This document shows, in pieces, positions 7,956 to 15,019 of a stretch of DNA of 15,019 nt (within the stretch, counting starts at the first letter, position 1; every line of letters starts with the position of its first letter). Both the position numbers and the translations under genes were made by a program. The notes below the pieces were generated by a model. It had not been told where the DNA came from, searched no databases, and worked only from the letters and a program-made list of their open reading frames with translations. Source of the stretch: Paracoccaceae bacterium (lineage in GTDB: Bacteria > Pseudomonadota > Alphaproteobacteria > Rhodobacterales > Rhodobacteraceae); contig JAMWZF010000035.1 in NCBI GenBank assembly GCA_024304875.1, positions 1 through 15,019 on the forward strand, given 5' to 3'.

Positions 7956-9092
7956 TCAGGCCGGCGCTGACATCAGGCGGGACGCGGTGGCGGCGGGCGT
8001 GGTGAGGCCCAGCTGGCTGAGGTTGCTCACCAAATCCGCGCGCAGCATCTCGGTCAGGTGAGCCGGTCCGGCCTGTCCCAGCGCCCCCAGCGCGTAGTGC
8101 CAGGCCCGCCCCATCATCACGAAGTCCGCGCCAAGCGCCATGTATCTGAGCACGTCCAGCCCGCCGCCGACGCTGCCGTCGGCAATGACGGGCAGGGTGG
8201 TGTTCGCCCGGATGCCGGGCAGGACCTCGGCCACCGCGGGCGCGCCGTCGAACTGCCGTCCGGCGTGGTTCGACACCCAGATCGCGTCGACGCCGGCCTC
8301 TTCCAGCCCCGGCACCGTGGCCTTGTCCAGAACGCCCTTCACGATCAGCGGCCCCTGCCACGCGGCGCGCAGGCGGCCGAGGTACTCGCGGTCGGGCGAG
8401 GTGCGCAGGACGTAGCCCGCGTGGGCGTTCGAGGGCAGCTGGCCCTTGGTCAACTCGCCCGCATAGTCGTCGATGAAGCCCATCCGCGGCATGCCCCGGC
8501 GGGCGATTTCCATCGCCCAGGCCGGACAGCGGGCCACCTGAAGGGCAAGGCGCGGGGTGATCCGGGGCGGCTGGGTCAGCCCGCCGCGGGTCTGCCGCTC
8601 GCGCCGCGACGGCTCGGGCACGTCGACCGTCAGGATCAGGGTCCCGAAGCCCGCATCCCGGATGCGGCCCAGCATGCTGTCCAGGATGCCGAGGTCCCGC
8701 GGCGGATACAGCTGGAACCCCCCCCGCCCGCCGGCGTCCACCTCCTCGGGGCGGACGGTGGCAACGGTGGACAACCCGTAAGGCATGTGGCTGCGCCGTG
8801 CCTCGGCTGCCAGCAGCCCCTCCGCCCCCGGCCAGATCAGCCCCGACATGCCCACCGGCGCGATGCCGAAGGGCTGGGCGAAGTCCTGGCCGAGGAGGCG
8901 CACCGAGAGATCCGGCTTGAGGTTGCCGTGCAGGATCGACGGCATCATCGTCACCGCATCGAGGGCCGCCCGGTTGCGCAGCGGCACCGTCTCGGACCCC
9001 GTGGCGCTATCGAGGTATTCCCAGACGAAATGCGGGATGCGGCGGCGGGCGGCGCGGCGAAGGTCGGAGAGGGCGGGATAGCGGGGGTCCAT
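7956..9092 (-). CDS. FMN-dependent alpha-hydroxy-acid dehydrogenase/oxidase (LldD/glycolate-oxidase family)
   Basis: A 378-aa TIM-barrel flavoprotein predicted to oxidise a 2-hydroxy acid, such as lactate, glycolate or mandelate, to the 2-keto acid. It shows GIAPVGMSGLIWPGAEG (76-92), the active-site Tyr in FQLYPPRD (126-133), Lys252 in IVKGV, and the catalytic His276 in WVSNHAGRQFDGAPA. The FMN-phosphate loop reads ADGSVGGG (304-311), where the family usually has DGG[IV]RxG, so the common Arg is Gly309; Arg329 in MMGRAW is kept. The ATG at 9092 begins the conserved N-terminal sequence, but no strong ribosome site precedes it. The gene is upstream of pyc on the same strand (85-bp gap) and divergent from the helicase. 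If the substrate is lactate, the product pyruvate would feed pyc, which is inference. Confidence 0.88.
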   Translation of the reverse strand: MDPRYPALSDLRRAARRRIPHFVWEYLDSATGSETVPLRNRAALDAVTMMPSILHGNLKPDLSVRLLGQDFAQPFGIAPVGMSGLIWPGAEGLLAAEARRSHMPYGLSTVATVRPEEVDAGGRGGFQLYPPRDLGILDSMLGRIRDAGFGTLILTVDVPEPSRRERQTRGGLTQPPRITPRLALQVARCPAWAMEIARRGMPRMGFIDDYAGELTKGQLPSNAHAGYVLRTSPDREYLGRLRAAWQGPLIVKGVLDKATVPGLEEAGVDAIWVSNHAGRQFDGAPAVAEVLPGIRANTTLPVIADGSVGGGLDVLRYMALGADFVMMGRAWHYALGALGQAGPAHLTEMLRADLVSNLSQLGLTTPAATASRLMSAPA

Positions 9093-9190
9093 CGCGCGAC
9101 ACTGCCCCGGCCCCGCGGCCCCCGCAAGGCCGGAACAACTGGCGAACACTTGCGCTTTCCAACGGAGCCGAGTCACGCTACCTTGCGCGC

Positions 9191-11548
<2,358 letters not shown>

Positions 11549-11585
11549 GCCGTTCCTAACCGGACATTAGGCATTCTGGTCCCAT

Positions 11586-11605
11586 GGTCCGCCGCGGAGC
11601 GGACC
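11586..11605 (+). other. Hairpin abutting the Hint gene start codon
   Basis: GGTCCGC (11586-11592) pairs perfectly with GCGGACC (11599-11605) over a 6-base loop, ending one base before the ATG at 11607. The loop and right arm contain the only ribosome-site-like bases (GGAG). It may end some helicase transcripts, hold back translation of the Hint gene, or both. No T-run follows. Confidence 0.5.
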
Positions 11606-11606
11606 C

Positions 11607-12641
11607 ATGACCATCACGATCACAGCCCTGAACAACGAATTCGCCGCGGCGACCGGCAGCAACGTCAACTCCGGCGGGGACCGGAGCGATTTCGACTATC
11701 CGCCGACGTCGTCGATCAACTTGACCATCACCTCGAACCCCGGCGACCAGACGCCCTTCATCTTCTCGCTCGGGGACACCTACGACATCGCCTTTGAGGG
11801 CAACGGCGGCACCACGATCGAGGACGCGGTGGTGGTCCGGTCCGACCCGATCAACGTGGGCGGCGATGCCGGCCACGTCGTGGTCTTCGAGGGGCTGGAT
11901 GCGAACGGCAGCCTGACCCAGGTGGTCTGGACGCCCGAGTTCGACCTCGAGGCCTGGTACTTCAACAACTTCTCGGGCGGCATCGCGCCGCAATTCTACA
12001 ACTCGGACACCAACGCCGCGGCAACCTACCAGGCGGTGTGCTTCACGCCCGGTGCGCGCATCGCGGTGCCGGGCGGCACGCGGGCCGTCGAGGATCTGCG
12101 CAGCGGAGATCCGGTCCGCACCCGCGATCACGGCGACCGGCCCCTGGTCTGGACCGGCGGGCGCACGGTGTCCGGCCGGGGCAACATGGCGCCCGTCCGC
12201 TTCGACGCCGGGGCGGTGGGCAACGACGCGGCGCTGATCCTGTCGCCCCAGCATCGCCTGCTGGTGGAGAGCGCGGAGGCCGAGCTGATGTTCGGCAGCT
12301 CCGAGGTGCTGGTGCCCGCAGGGGCCTTTGCGGGCCTGCCGAACGTGCGCCGCGCGCCCTGCGACAGGGTGCGCTACCTGCACCTTCTGTTCGACGCGCA
12401 CGAGCTGATCTCGGCCGAAGGGGTCGTCTGCGAGAGCCTCTTCCTGGGCGACATCGCCCTCGGCGTCCTGCGCCCGCCCGAGGATGACGCGACGGCCGAG
12501 GCGGGGGCGATCCTGCCAGAGGTCCTCGCGCGGGCCGACCTTGCCGGGATGCAGACCGCCCGCCCGGTCCTGCGCATGGCCGAGGCGGCCGCCCTTCTGG
12601 GTACCCAGCCGCCGACTGTCCCGGCGCCGGCGGTCCTCTAG
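11607..12641 (+). CDS. Hint-domain protein (Hedgehog/intein fold, Hint_2 type)
   Basis: A 344-aa protein. Residues 1-140 are Asn/Asp/Gly/Thr-rich and probably beta-stranded. The Hint domain then begins at AVCFTPGARIAVPGG with the presumed nucleophile Cys145. It continues through VEDLRSGDPVRTRDHGDRPLVW, the SPQHRLLV box (His216) and HLLFDAHELISAEG (His265), and fades after about 285. Hint domains self-cleave at the nucleophile in Hedgehog proteins and bacterial intein-like modules. Here no C-terminal HN-type splicing junction is visible, so cleavage rather than splicing would be expected. The acidic N-terminal module and lack of a signal peptide suggest export by another route or a cytoplasmic role; both are guesses. 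Proteins of this type are common and uncharacterised in Rhodobacteraceae. The stop shares the palindrome CTAG with the convergent LysE gene. Confidence 0.85.
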   Translation: MTITITALNNEFAAATGSNVNSGGDRSDFDYPPTSSINLTITSNPGDQTPFIFSLGDTYDIAFEGNGGTTIEDAVVVRSDPINVGGDAGHVVVFEGLDANGSLTQVVWTPEFDLEAWYFNNFSGGIAPQFYNSDTNAAATYQAVCFTPGARIAVPGGTRAVEDLRSGDPVRTRDHGDRPLVWTGGRTVSGRGNMAPVRFDAGAVGNDAALILSPQHRLLVESAEAELMFGSSEVLVPAGAFAGLPNVRRAPCDRVRYLHLLFDAHELISAEGVVCESLFLGDIALGVLRPPEDDATAEAGAILPEVLARADLAGMQTARPVLRMAEAAALLGTQPPTVPAPAVL

Positions 12642-13234
12642 CCCAGGAGCATCGGCACCAGCGTGAGGACCAGCAGCGCCGCCATGGTCCAGTTGAAGGC
12701 GGTCAGCCGCGCGGGATTGGTCAGCAGCCGCCGCACCTGCGTGCCGCCCCAGACCCAGATGTTGATCGCCGGCAGGTTGACCAGGAGAAAGCCACCCGCC
12801 ACCATCGCCGCGCCGAACCAGCCGCTCCCCTCGGGCGCATACCAGGTCTGGGCCGCGATCCCCATGTAGATGGCCTTGGGGTTCACCCATTGAAACGCCG
12901 CCGCCTGAAGGAACGTCAGCGGCTTTCCTCCCGCCTCGCCCCTCGCCGGCGGGGCCGCATGGGCGATCTTCCATGCGAGATAGAGCAGGTAGGCCGCGCT
13001 GACGGCCATGAGCGTGTTGCGGAGGGCGGGCAGGGCCTGGAAGGCCTCCGCCAATCCGAGCCCGACGACGAAGACGAGGAACGAATGGCCGAGCGAGACG
13101 CCGAGCATGTGCGGCACCGTCCGCAGGATGCCGAAGTTCGCGCCCGAGGCCATCAGCATCACGTTGTTCGGCCCCGGGGTGACCGAGGCCACGAAGGCGA
13201 AGGTGATCAGTAGGAGAAAGGTGTCGAGCGTCAT
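12638..13234 (-). CDS. LysE/RhtB-family amino-acid exporter
   Basis: A 198-aa inner-membrane protein of the LysE superfamily, which expels amino acids or related small molecules. The signature VTPGPNNVMLMASG lies in the first membrane segment (about residues 18-31). FQWVNPKAIYMG is the conserved mid-protein loop, and five or six hydrophobic segments span the chain. Length and layout are normal. The ATG at 13234 begins the conserved sequence. There is no clear Shine-Dalgarno site, but TATAAG ends 7 bases before the ATG, so the message may be leaderless. It is divergent from an Lrp/AsnC regulator across 73 bp, the usual pairing in which the regulator senses the amino acid and switches on export. 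Confidence 0.92.
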   Translation of the reverse strand: MTLDTFLLLITFAFVASVTPGPNNVMLMASGANFGILRTVPHMLGVSLGHSFLVFVVGLGLAEAFQALPALRNTLMAVSAAYLLYLAWKIAHAAPPARGEAGGKPLTFLQAAAFQWVNPKAIYMGIAAQTWYAPEGSGWFGAAMVAGGFLLVNLPAINIWVWGGTQVRRLLTNPARLTAFNWTMAALLVLTLVPMLLG

Positions 13235-13241
13235 GTCTGCA

Positions 13242-13247
13242 CTTATA
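13242..13247 (-). promoter_or_regulatory. Possible -10 element of the LysE gene (leaderless start)
   Basis: The minus strand reads TATAAG, then 7 bases, then the LysE ATG at 13234. Transcription would begin at or next to the start codon, which fits the absence of a ribosome site. The -35 is not clear. The operator for the divergent Lrp protein would be expected within 13235-13307, but I see no strong palindrome. Confidence 0.35.
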
Positions 13248-13307
13248 TGCGGCCCCGGGTGGTGAGGGATTGCGTTCCTGCGTCCAGATGGGGAATCTTT
13301 GCAATAA

Positions 13308-13760
13308 ATGACGACACTGGATGGCATCAACCGCAGGATACTGCGCGTCCTGCAAGGTGAGGGGCGGATCAGCAACCTCGACCTTGCCGAAAAGGTGGGT
13401 CTGTCCCCTTCGGCCTGCCTGCGCCGTGTGCAGGACCTGGAGCGGCGGGGCGTGATCCTCGGCTACCGGGCGCGGGTCGATCCCGGCGCCGTGGATCGCG
13501 GGTATCTCGTCTATGTCACAGTCGCCCTCGCCGAGCACACCAAGGCGGCGCAGGAAGGCTTCGAGAAGGCCATGGCGACGGCGCCCGAGGTGACGGAGTG
13601 CCACAACATCGCGGGCGCCTTCGAATACCTCCTGCGGGTCGAAGTGGCGGATCTGCCGTCCTACAAGGCCTTCCACACCGACACGCTGGGCACCGTGCCG
13701 CACGTTCGGGCGATCACCAGCCACATGGTCATGGGCACCTCCAAGGACACGCGCGGCTAG
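13308..13760 (+). CDS. Lrp/AsnC-family transcriptional regulator
   Basis: A 150-aa regulator. Residues about 4-60 form the winged helix-turn-helix, with LDGINRRILRVLQ then ISNLDLAEKVGLSPSACLRRV, a textbook Lrp recognition region. Residues about 68-145 form the ligand-binding RAM/AsnC domain, containing VTECHNIAGAFEYLLRVEV. Such proteins bind amino acids and assemble as octamers. The adjacent divergent LysE exporter is the likely target, and autoregulation is common. The ATG at 13308 fits the family N terminus; GGGGAA lies about 12 bases upstream. It converges on the small-RNA array, whose terminator begins 14 bases after this stop. Confidence 0.93.
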   Translation: MTTLDGINRRILRVLQGEGRISNLDLAEKVGLSPSACLRRVQDLERRGVILGYRARVDPGAVDRGYLVYVTVALAEHTKAAQEGFEKAMATAPEVTECHNIAGAFEYLLRVEVADLPSYKAFHTDTLGTVPHVRAITSHMVMGTSKDTRG

Positions 13761-13774
13761 GGCCGACATGATAA

Positions 13775-13802
13775 CGGCGGCGCCTCGGGGAAGGCACCGC
13801 CG
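13775..13802 (-). terminator. Terminator at the end of the ccaF1-CcsR operon
   Basis: CGGCGGCGCCT (13775-13785) pairs with AGGCACCGCCG (13792-13802) over a 6-base loop. The single non-Watson-Crick position is C with A on the plus strand but G-U on the minus strand, so the minus transcript folds better. It follows the last sRNA hairpin by 8 bases and is followed by TTATC. It may also stop the Lrp transcript coming from the other side. Confidence 0.7.
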
Positions 13803-13810
13803 CATCTTGC

Positions 13811-13947
13811 GAACGGCCGGTCAGGGAGGAGGAGGACCGGGCCGTTCCGTCGTCCGGGCTGCTCAGGGAGGAGGAGCGCACCCGGCCGTATCTTGTGTGC
13901 CTGTCGAAGTCGGCGGTGACCCAGGGAGGAGGAGAGGATCACCGCCG
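13811..13947 (-). ncRNA. CcsR4-like block: three CCUCCUCCC hairpins
   Basis: Three hairpins, in minus-strand order. Stem 13911-13922/13936-13947 has one G-U pair. A weaker stem (13854-13858 and 13861-13864 with 13874-13877 and 13881-13885) has an internal loop. Stem 13811-13822/13835-13847 has 12 bp and one bulged base. Each loop carries CCUCCUCCC (plus-strand GGGAGGAGG at 13924, 13866 and 13824). Linkers of 25 and 6 bases separate them, unlike the 2-base gaps of the other modules. The block could be one degenerate unit with an extra hairpin, or two units. The loop motif and position after ccaF1 match the CcsR/cuckoo RNA family of Rhodobacter, stress-induced sRNAs matured from the ccaF1 transcript. 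Unit boundaries are inferred. Confidence 0.75.
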
Positions 13948-13958
13948 CTTCGTCAGGT

Positions 13959-14031
13959 GACGAGACGCTCAGGGAGGAGGAGGAGCGACCCGCCGATCAG
14001 GAACCCCAGGGAGGAGGAGAGGGGCCCCGAA
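13959..14031 (-). ncRNA. CcsR3-like sRNA module (two hairpins)
   Basis: Hairpin A pairs 13997-14007 with 14021-14031, with G-U pairs at 14003/14025, 14002/14026 and 13998/14030 and one mismatch. Hairpin B pairs 13959-13970 with 13983-13994, with two G-U pairs and one U-U mismatch. Two bases separate them. Loops carry CCUCCUCCC (plus-strand GGGAGGAGG at 14009 and 13972). The 73-base size and A/B order repeat those of the two modules upstream. It is homologous in design to CcsR RNAs, which bind target messages through the C-rich loops. Confidence 0.82.
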
Positions 14032-14043
14032 CCGTGAATTTGT

Positions 14044-14116
14044 GGCGGCCCGCTCAGGGAGGAGGAGGAGCGGACCGCCGATCCGAGGACCCAGGGAGGA
14101 GGAGAGGGGCCCCGAA
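14044..14116 (-). ncRNA. CcsR2-like sRNA module (two hairpins)
   Basis: Hairpin A pairs 14082-14092 with 14106-14116, with two G-U pairs and one mismatch. Hairpin B pairs 14044-14055 with 14068-14079, fully paired with one G-U at 14049/14074. A 2-base gap separates them. Loop motifs are at 14094 and 14057 (plus-strand GGGAGGAGG). The module is flanked by A/U-richer linkers of 14 and 12 bases, suitable places for RNase E to release it from the precursor. Confidence 0.85.
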
Positions 14117-14130
14117 ACTTGGTATTTGTT

Positions 14131-14204
14131 GGCGATCCGCTCAGGGAGGAGGAGGAGCGAACCGCCGATCAGGATTCCCAAGGGAGGAGGAGAGGGAACC
14201 CCGA
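14131..14204 (-). ncRNA. CcsR1-like sRNA module (two hairpins)
   Basis: This is the first module after the ccaF1 stop, beginning 6 bases downstream. Hairpin A pairs 14169-14179 with 14194-14204, complete with two G-U pairs (14174/14199 and 14171/14202). Hairpin B pairs 14131-14142 with 14155-14166, complete with two G-U pairs (14135/14162 and 14137/14160). All four wobbles would be A-C mismatches on the plus strand. Loop motifs are at 14182 and 14144. Size is 74 bases. In R. sphaeroides the corresponding RNAs alter C1 metabolism and the pyruvate dehydrogenase complex under stress; the same role here is inferred. Confidence 0.87.
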
Positions 14205-14210
14205 AATCTG

Positions 14211-14432
14211 TTACTTGCCGTAGGCCGCCTCGAGGGCGACGCGGCGGATTTCCGACCGGTGCAGGCCGAGGTCGGCCAGGTCGCGGTCGGTGAGGGACTG
14301 AAGCTCGGCGACCGTGGTGCGGTACACCTGCTGCTTGGCGCGGCGCTCGCCCAGGTCTGCGAAGAAGGCGGTGGCGCGGTCGCGCAGGCTGCGGGTGGCG
14401 GTGCCGGTGCGGATATCGGTTGTGTAAGCCAT
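14211..14432 (-). CDS. ccaF1: CcaF1-like DUF1127 RNA-binding protein
   Basis: A 73-aa basic protein. The DUF1127 motif is C-terminal: ELQSLTDRDLADLGLHRSEI, then RRVALEAAYGK. The N-terminal half contains RERA-like charged sequence (LRDRATAFFADLGERRAKQQ). In R. sphaeroides CcaF1, about the same size, binds RNA and promotes maturation of the CcsR RNAs encoded just behind it. The same arrangement here, with hairpins starting 6 bases past the stop, is the main reason for the symbol. The start at 14432 has GAGAG at about 10 bases, a modest ribosome site. The 5' leader would be about 110 bases if the promoter at 14553-14580 is right. It is divergent from mrp. Confidence 0.9.
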   Translation of the reverse strand: MAYTTDIRTGTATRSLRDRATAFFADLGERRAKQQVYRTTVAELQSLTDRDLADLGLHRSEIRRVALEAAYGK

Positions 14433-14552
14433 CGTGTCTTACTCTCTTTCTGCTCTGTGCCCGCCGGCCTAGGGTGCCGGTCGGATCGGAATTCTGTCTT
14501 GCGCTTGTCCCGGCTCCGTTTGATCGGTAGCCCGTTAGCGCTGTCGAGAACC

Positions 14553-14603
14553 AAAATAGGCGAATGCTGCGCCTGCACAACGGCCCAATGCTGCAATGCA
14601 GCT
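14553..14603 (-). promoter_or_regulatory. ccaF1 promoter with two CTGC-N3/4-GCA operator motifs
   Basis: On the minus strand TTGTGC (14580-14575), 16 bases, then TATTTT (14558-14553) could form a promoter. The -10 with its flank, CCTATTTT, also fits the CYTATNT form of alphaproteobacterial RpoH promoters; the R. sphaeroides ccaF1 operon is known to be RpoH-type stress-controlled. TGCTGCGCCTGCACA (14565-14579, plus strand) overlaps the -35 and spacer. TGCTGCAATGCAGCT (14589-14603) contains a 13-base palindrome and an exact CTGC-AAT-GCAG, the form reported for PhaR sites. The 338-bp gap 14433-14770 otherwise holds only the mrp leader. Confidence 0.5.
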
Positions 14604-14652
14604 ATGCGGCTCGCGCATGGGAAAAAGTGAGGCCTGACTTATGGTTAACGTC

Positions 14653-14702
14653 ACAAAGCGCACGGCAGCGTGAGCGTGATGTTTTCGATTTGCCCGCTTT
14701 GT
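14653..14702. repeat. Spaced inverted repeat in the mrp leader
   Basis: ACAAAGCG (14653-14660) is the exact reverse complement of CGCTTTGT (14695-14702), 34 bases apart, with CACG/CGTG able to pair between them. It lies 69-118 bases before the mrp start. It may be an RNA structure or a regulator site; chance is possible. Confidence 0.25.
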
Positions 14703-14770
14703 CCCCAATTCTGCCGCATGGTTGGGCGCAGCGGCCCGAAAACGTCCGAACCCTGAAAGGATGCTATGTC

Positions 14771-15019
14771 ATGAGTGTCACAGTCGACGAAATCCGCGCC
14801 GTCCTCGCCCGGATTGATTTGCCCGGCGGCGGCACGCTCCTGGGCGCCGACATGGTCCGCGCGCTGACCGTCGAAGGCGAAACGGTGCGTTTCGTGATCG
14901 AGGCGCCGGACCCGGAGGCGGCCCGCGGGATGGAATCAGTGCGTGCCGCGGCCGAGGCGGCGGTGGCTGCCTTGCCGGGGGTCTCCCGGGTGCAGGCGAT
15001 GCTGACCGCGCATGGTCCC
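14771..15019 (+). CDS. mrp: Mrp/ApbC-type Fe-S cluster carrier ATPase, 5' part
   Basis: Only the first 83 codons are in the window; the frame is open to the edge. The visible part is the N-terminal DUF59/MIP18-like domain that precedes the P-loop ATPase in many bacterial Mrp/ApbC proteins. It starts VTVDEIRAVLARIDLPGGG, then has a strand TVEGETVRFVIEAP and a helix AAAEAAVAALPGVSRVQ. Mrp proteins bind and deliver Fe-S clusters in the cytoplasm. The ATPase domain is beyond the edge, so a free-standing DUF59 protein of the SufT type cannot be excluded, although the sequence reads more like Mrp. AAAGGA lies 10 bases before the ATG. Confidence 0.8.
   Translation, partial: MSVTVDEIRAVLARIDLPGGGTLLGADMVRALTVEGETVRFVIEAPDPEAARGMESVRAAAEAAVAALPGVSRVQAMLTAHGP

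Noticed and set aside
11556..11572. CCTAA-N7-TTAGG inverted repeat after the helicase
   Set aside because: A 5-bp A/T-rich stem is too weak for a terminator and has no clear operator context.
13271..13299. TTGCGT-N17-GAATCT as a promoter for the Lrp gene
   Set aside because: The -10 matches the consensus at only two positions, so I do not annotate it.
11556..13805. A 749-codon minus-strand frame
   Set aside because: It runs antisense to the Hint gene and Lrp gene and out of frame with LysE. The composition is Arg/Gly/Asp-rich and no domain is visible.
13811..14204. CRISPR array, minisatellite or ribosome-site array
   Set aside because: The exact repeat is only about 9-13 bases and is always enclosed by different paired arms, unlike CRISPR repeats. 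On the plus strand GGGAGGAGG looks like ribosome sites, but no coding frames follow. Pairing favours a minus-strand RNA.
14034..14630. Plus-strand frame of 198 codons through the sRNA array and ccaF1
   Set aside because: The repeated GGRR-type residues come from translating the GGAGGAG loops, and the rest is antisense to ccaF1.

Overview
The window is high-GC DNA that reads as a chromosomal segment of an alphaproteobacterium, most likely a Rhodobacteraceae (Rhodobacter/roseobacter) species. The reasons are a ccaF1-type DUF1127 gene followed by a CcsR/cuckoo small-RNA array, a pyruvate carboxylase of about 1146 aa with typical alphaproteobacterial motifs, an orphan Hint-domain protein, and the overall gene style. 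No insertion sequence, prophage, CRISPR array or clear genomic-island boundary is visible.

Layout, left to right. Positions 1-138 may hold the 3' end of an unidentified + strand gene. A GNAT acetyltransferase (198-818, +) converges on an unidentified multi-pass membrane protein (823-1824, -). A short helix-hairpin-helix protein of the Cdd1 type (1999-2334, +) converges on a FAH-superfamily sugar-acid dehydratase/hydrolase (2339-3493, -). Next come a tRNA-Gly(GCC) with its terminator (3617-3691, -) and a VOC/glyoxalase-fold protein (3784-4176, -). A REP-like palindrome (4283-4347) lies before pyruvate carboxylase (4430-7870, -), which has an FMN-dependent alpha-hydroxy-acid dehydrogenase upstream on the same strand (7956-9092, -). 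Then come the UvrD/PcrA helicase (9191-11548, +), the Hint-domain protein (11607-12641, +), a LysE-type exporter (12638-13234, -) divergent from an Lrp/AsnC regulator (13308-13760, +), the small-RNA array (13811-14204, -), ccaF1 (14211-14432, -), and the 5' end of an Mrp-type Fe-S carrier (14771 to the window end, +).

The centrepiece is the region after the Lrp gene. It has no protein-coding gene of its own but holds nine hairpins on the minus strand, each presenting a CCUCCUCCC loop that resembles the 16S rRNA anti-Shine-Dalgarno sequence. They follow directly on ccaF1 and end at a GC-rich hairpin. Almost every stem position that is not a Watson-Crick pair is a G-U pair if the minus strand is transcribed, but an A-C mismatch if the plus strand is. 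The sequence itself therefore gives the strand of the RNA. Six hairpins form three regular two-hairpin modules of 73-74 nt, and three more form an irregular tail. This matches the ccaF1-CcsR1-4 operon described in Rhodobacter sphaeroides, with a possibly extended last unit.

A second pattern is a CTGC-N3/4-GCA motif. It occurs twice in the ccaF1 promoter region and again, in one good and one partial copy, in the pyc promoter region. It resembles the CTGC-N3/4-GCAG sites reported for the polyhydroxyalkanoate regulator PhaR. CcsR RNAs are known to influence the pyruvate dehydrogenase step in R. sphaeroides, so a shared operator at pyc and at the sRNA operon would place both pyruvate-node controls under one regulator. 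That link is inference.
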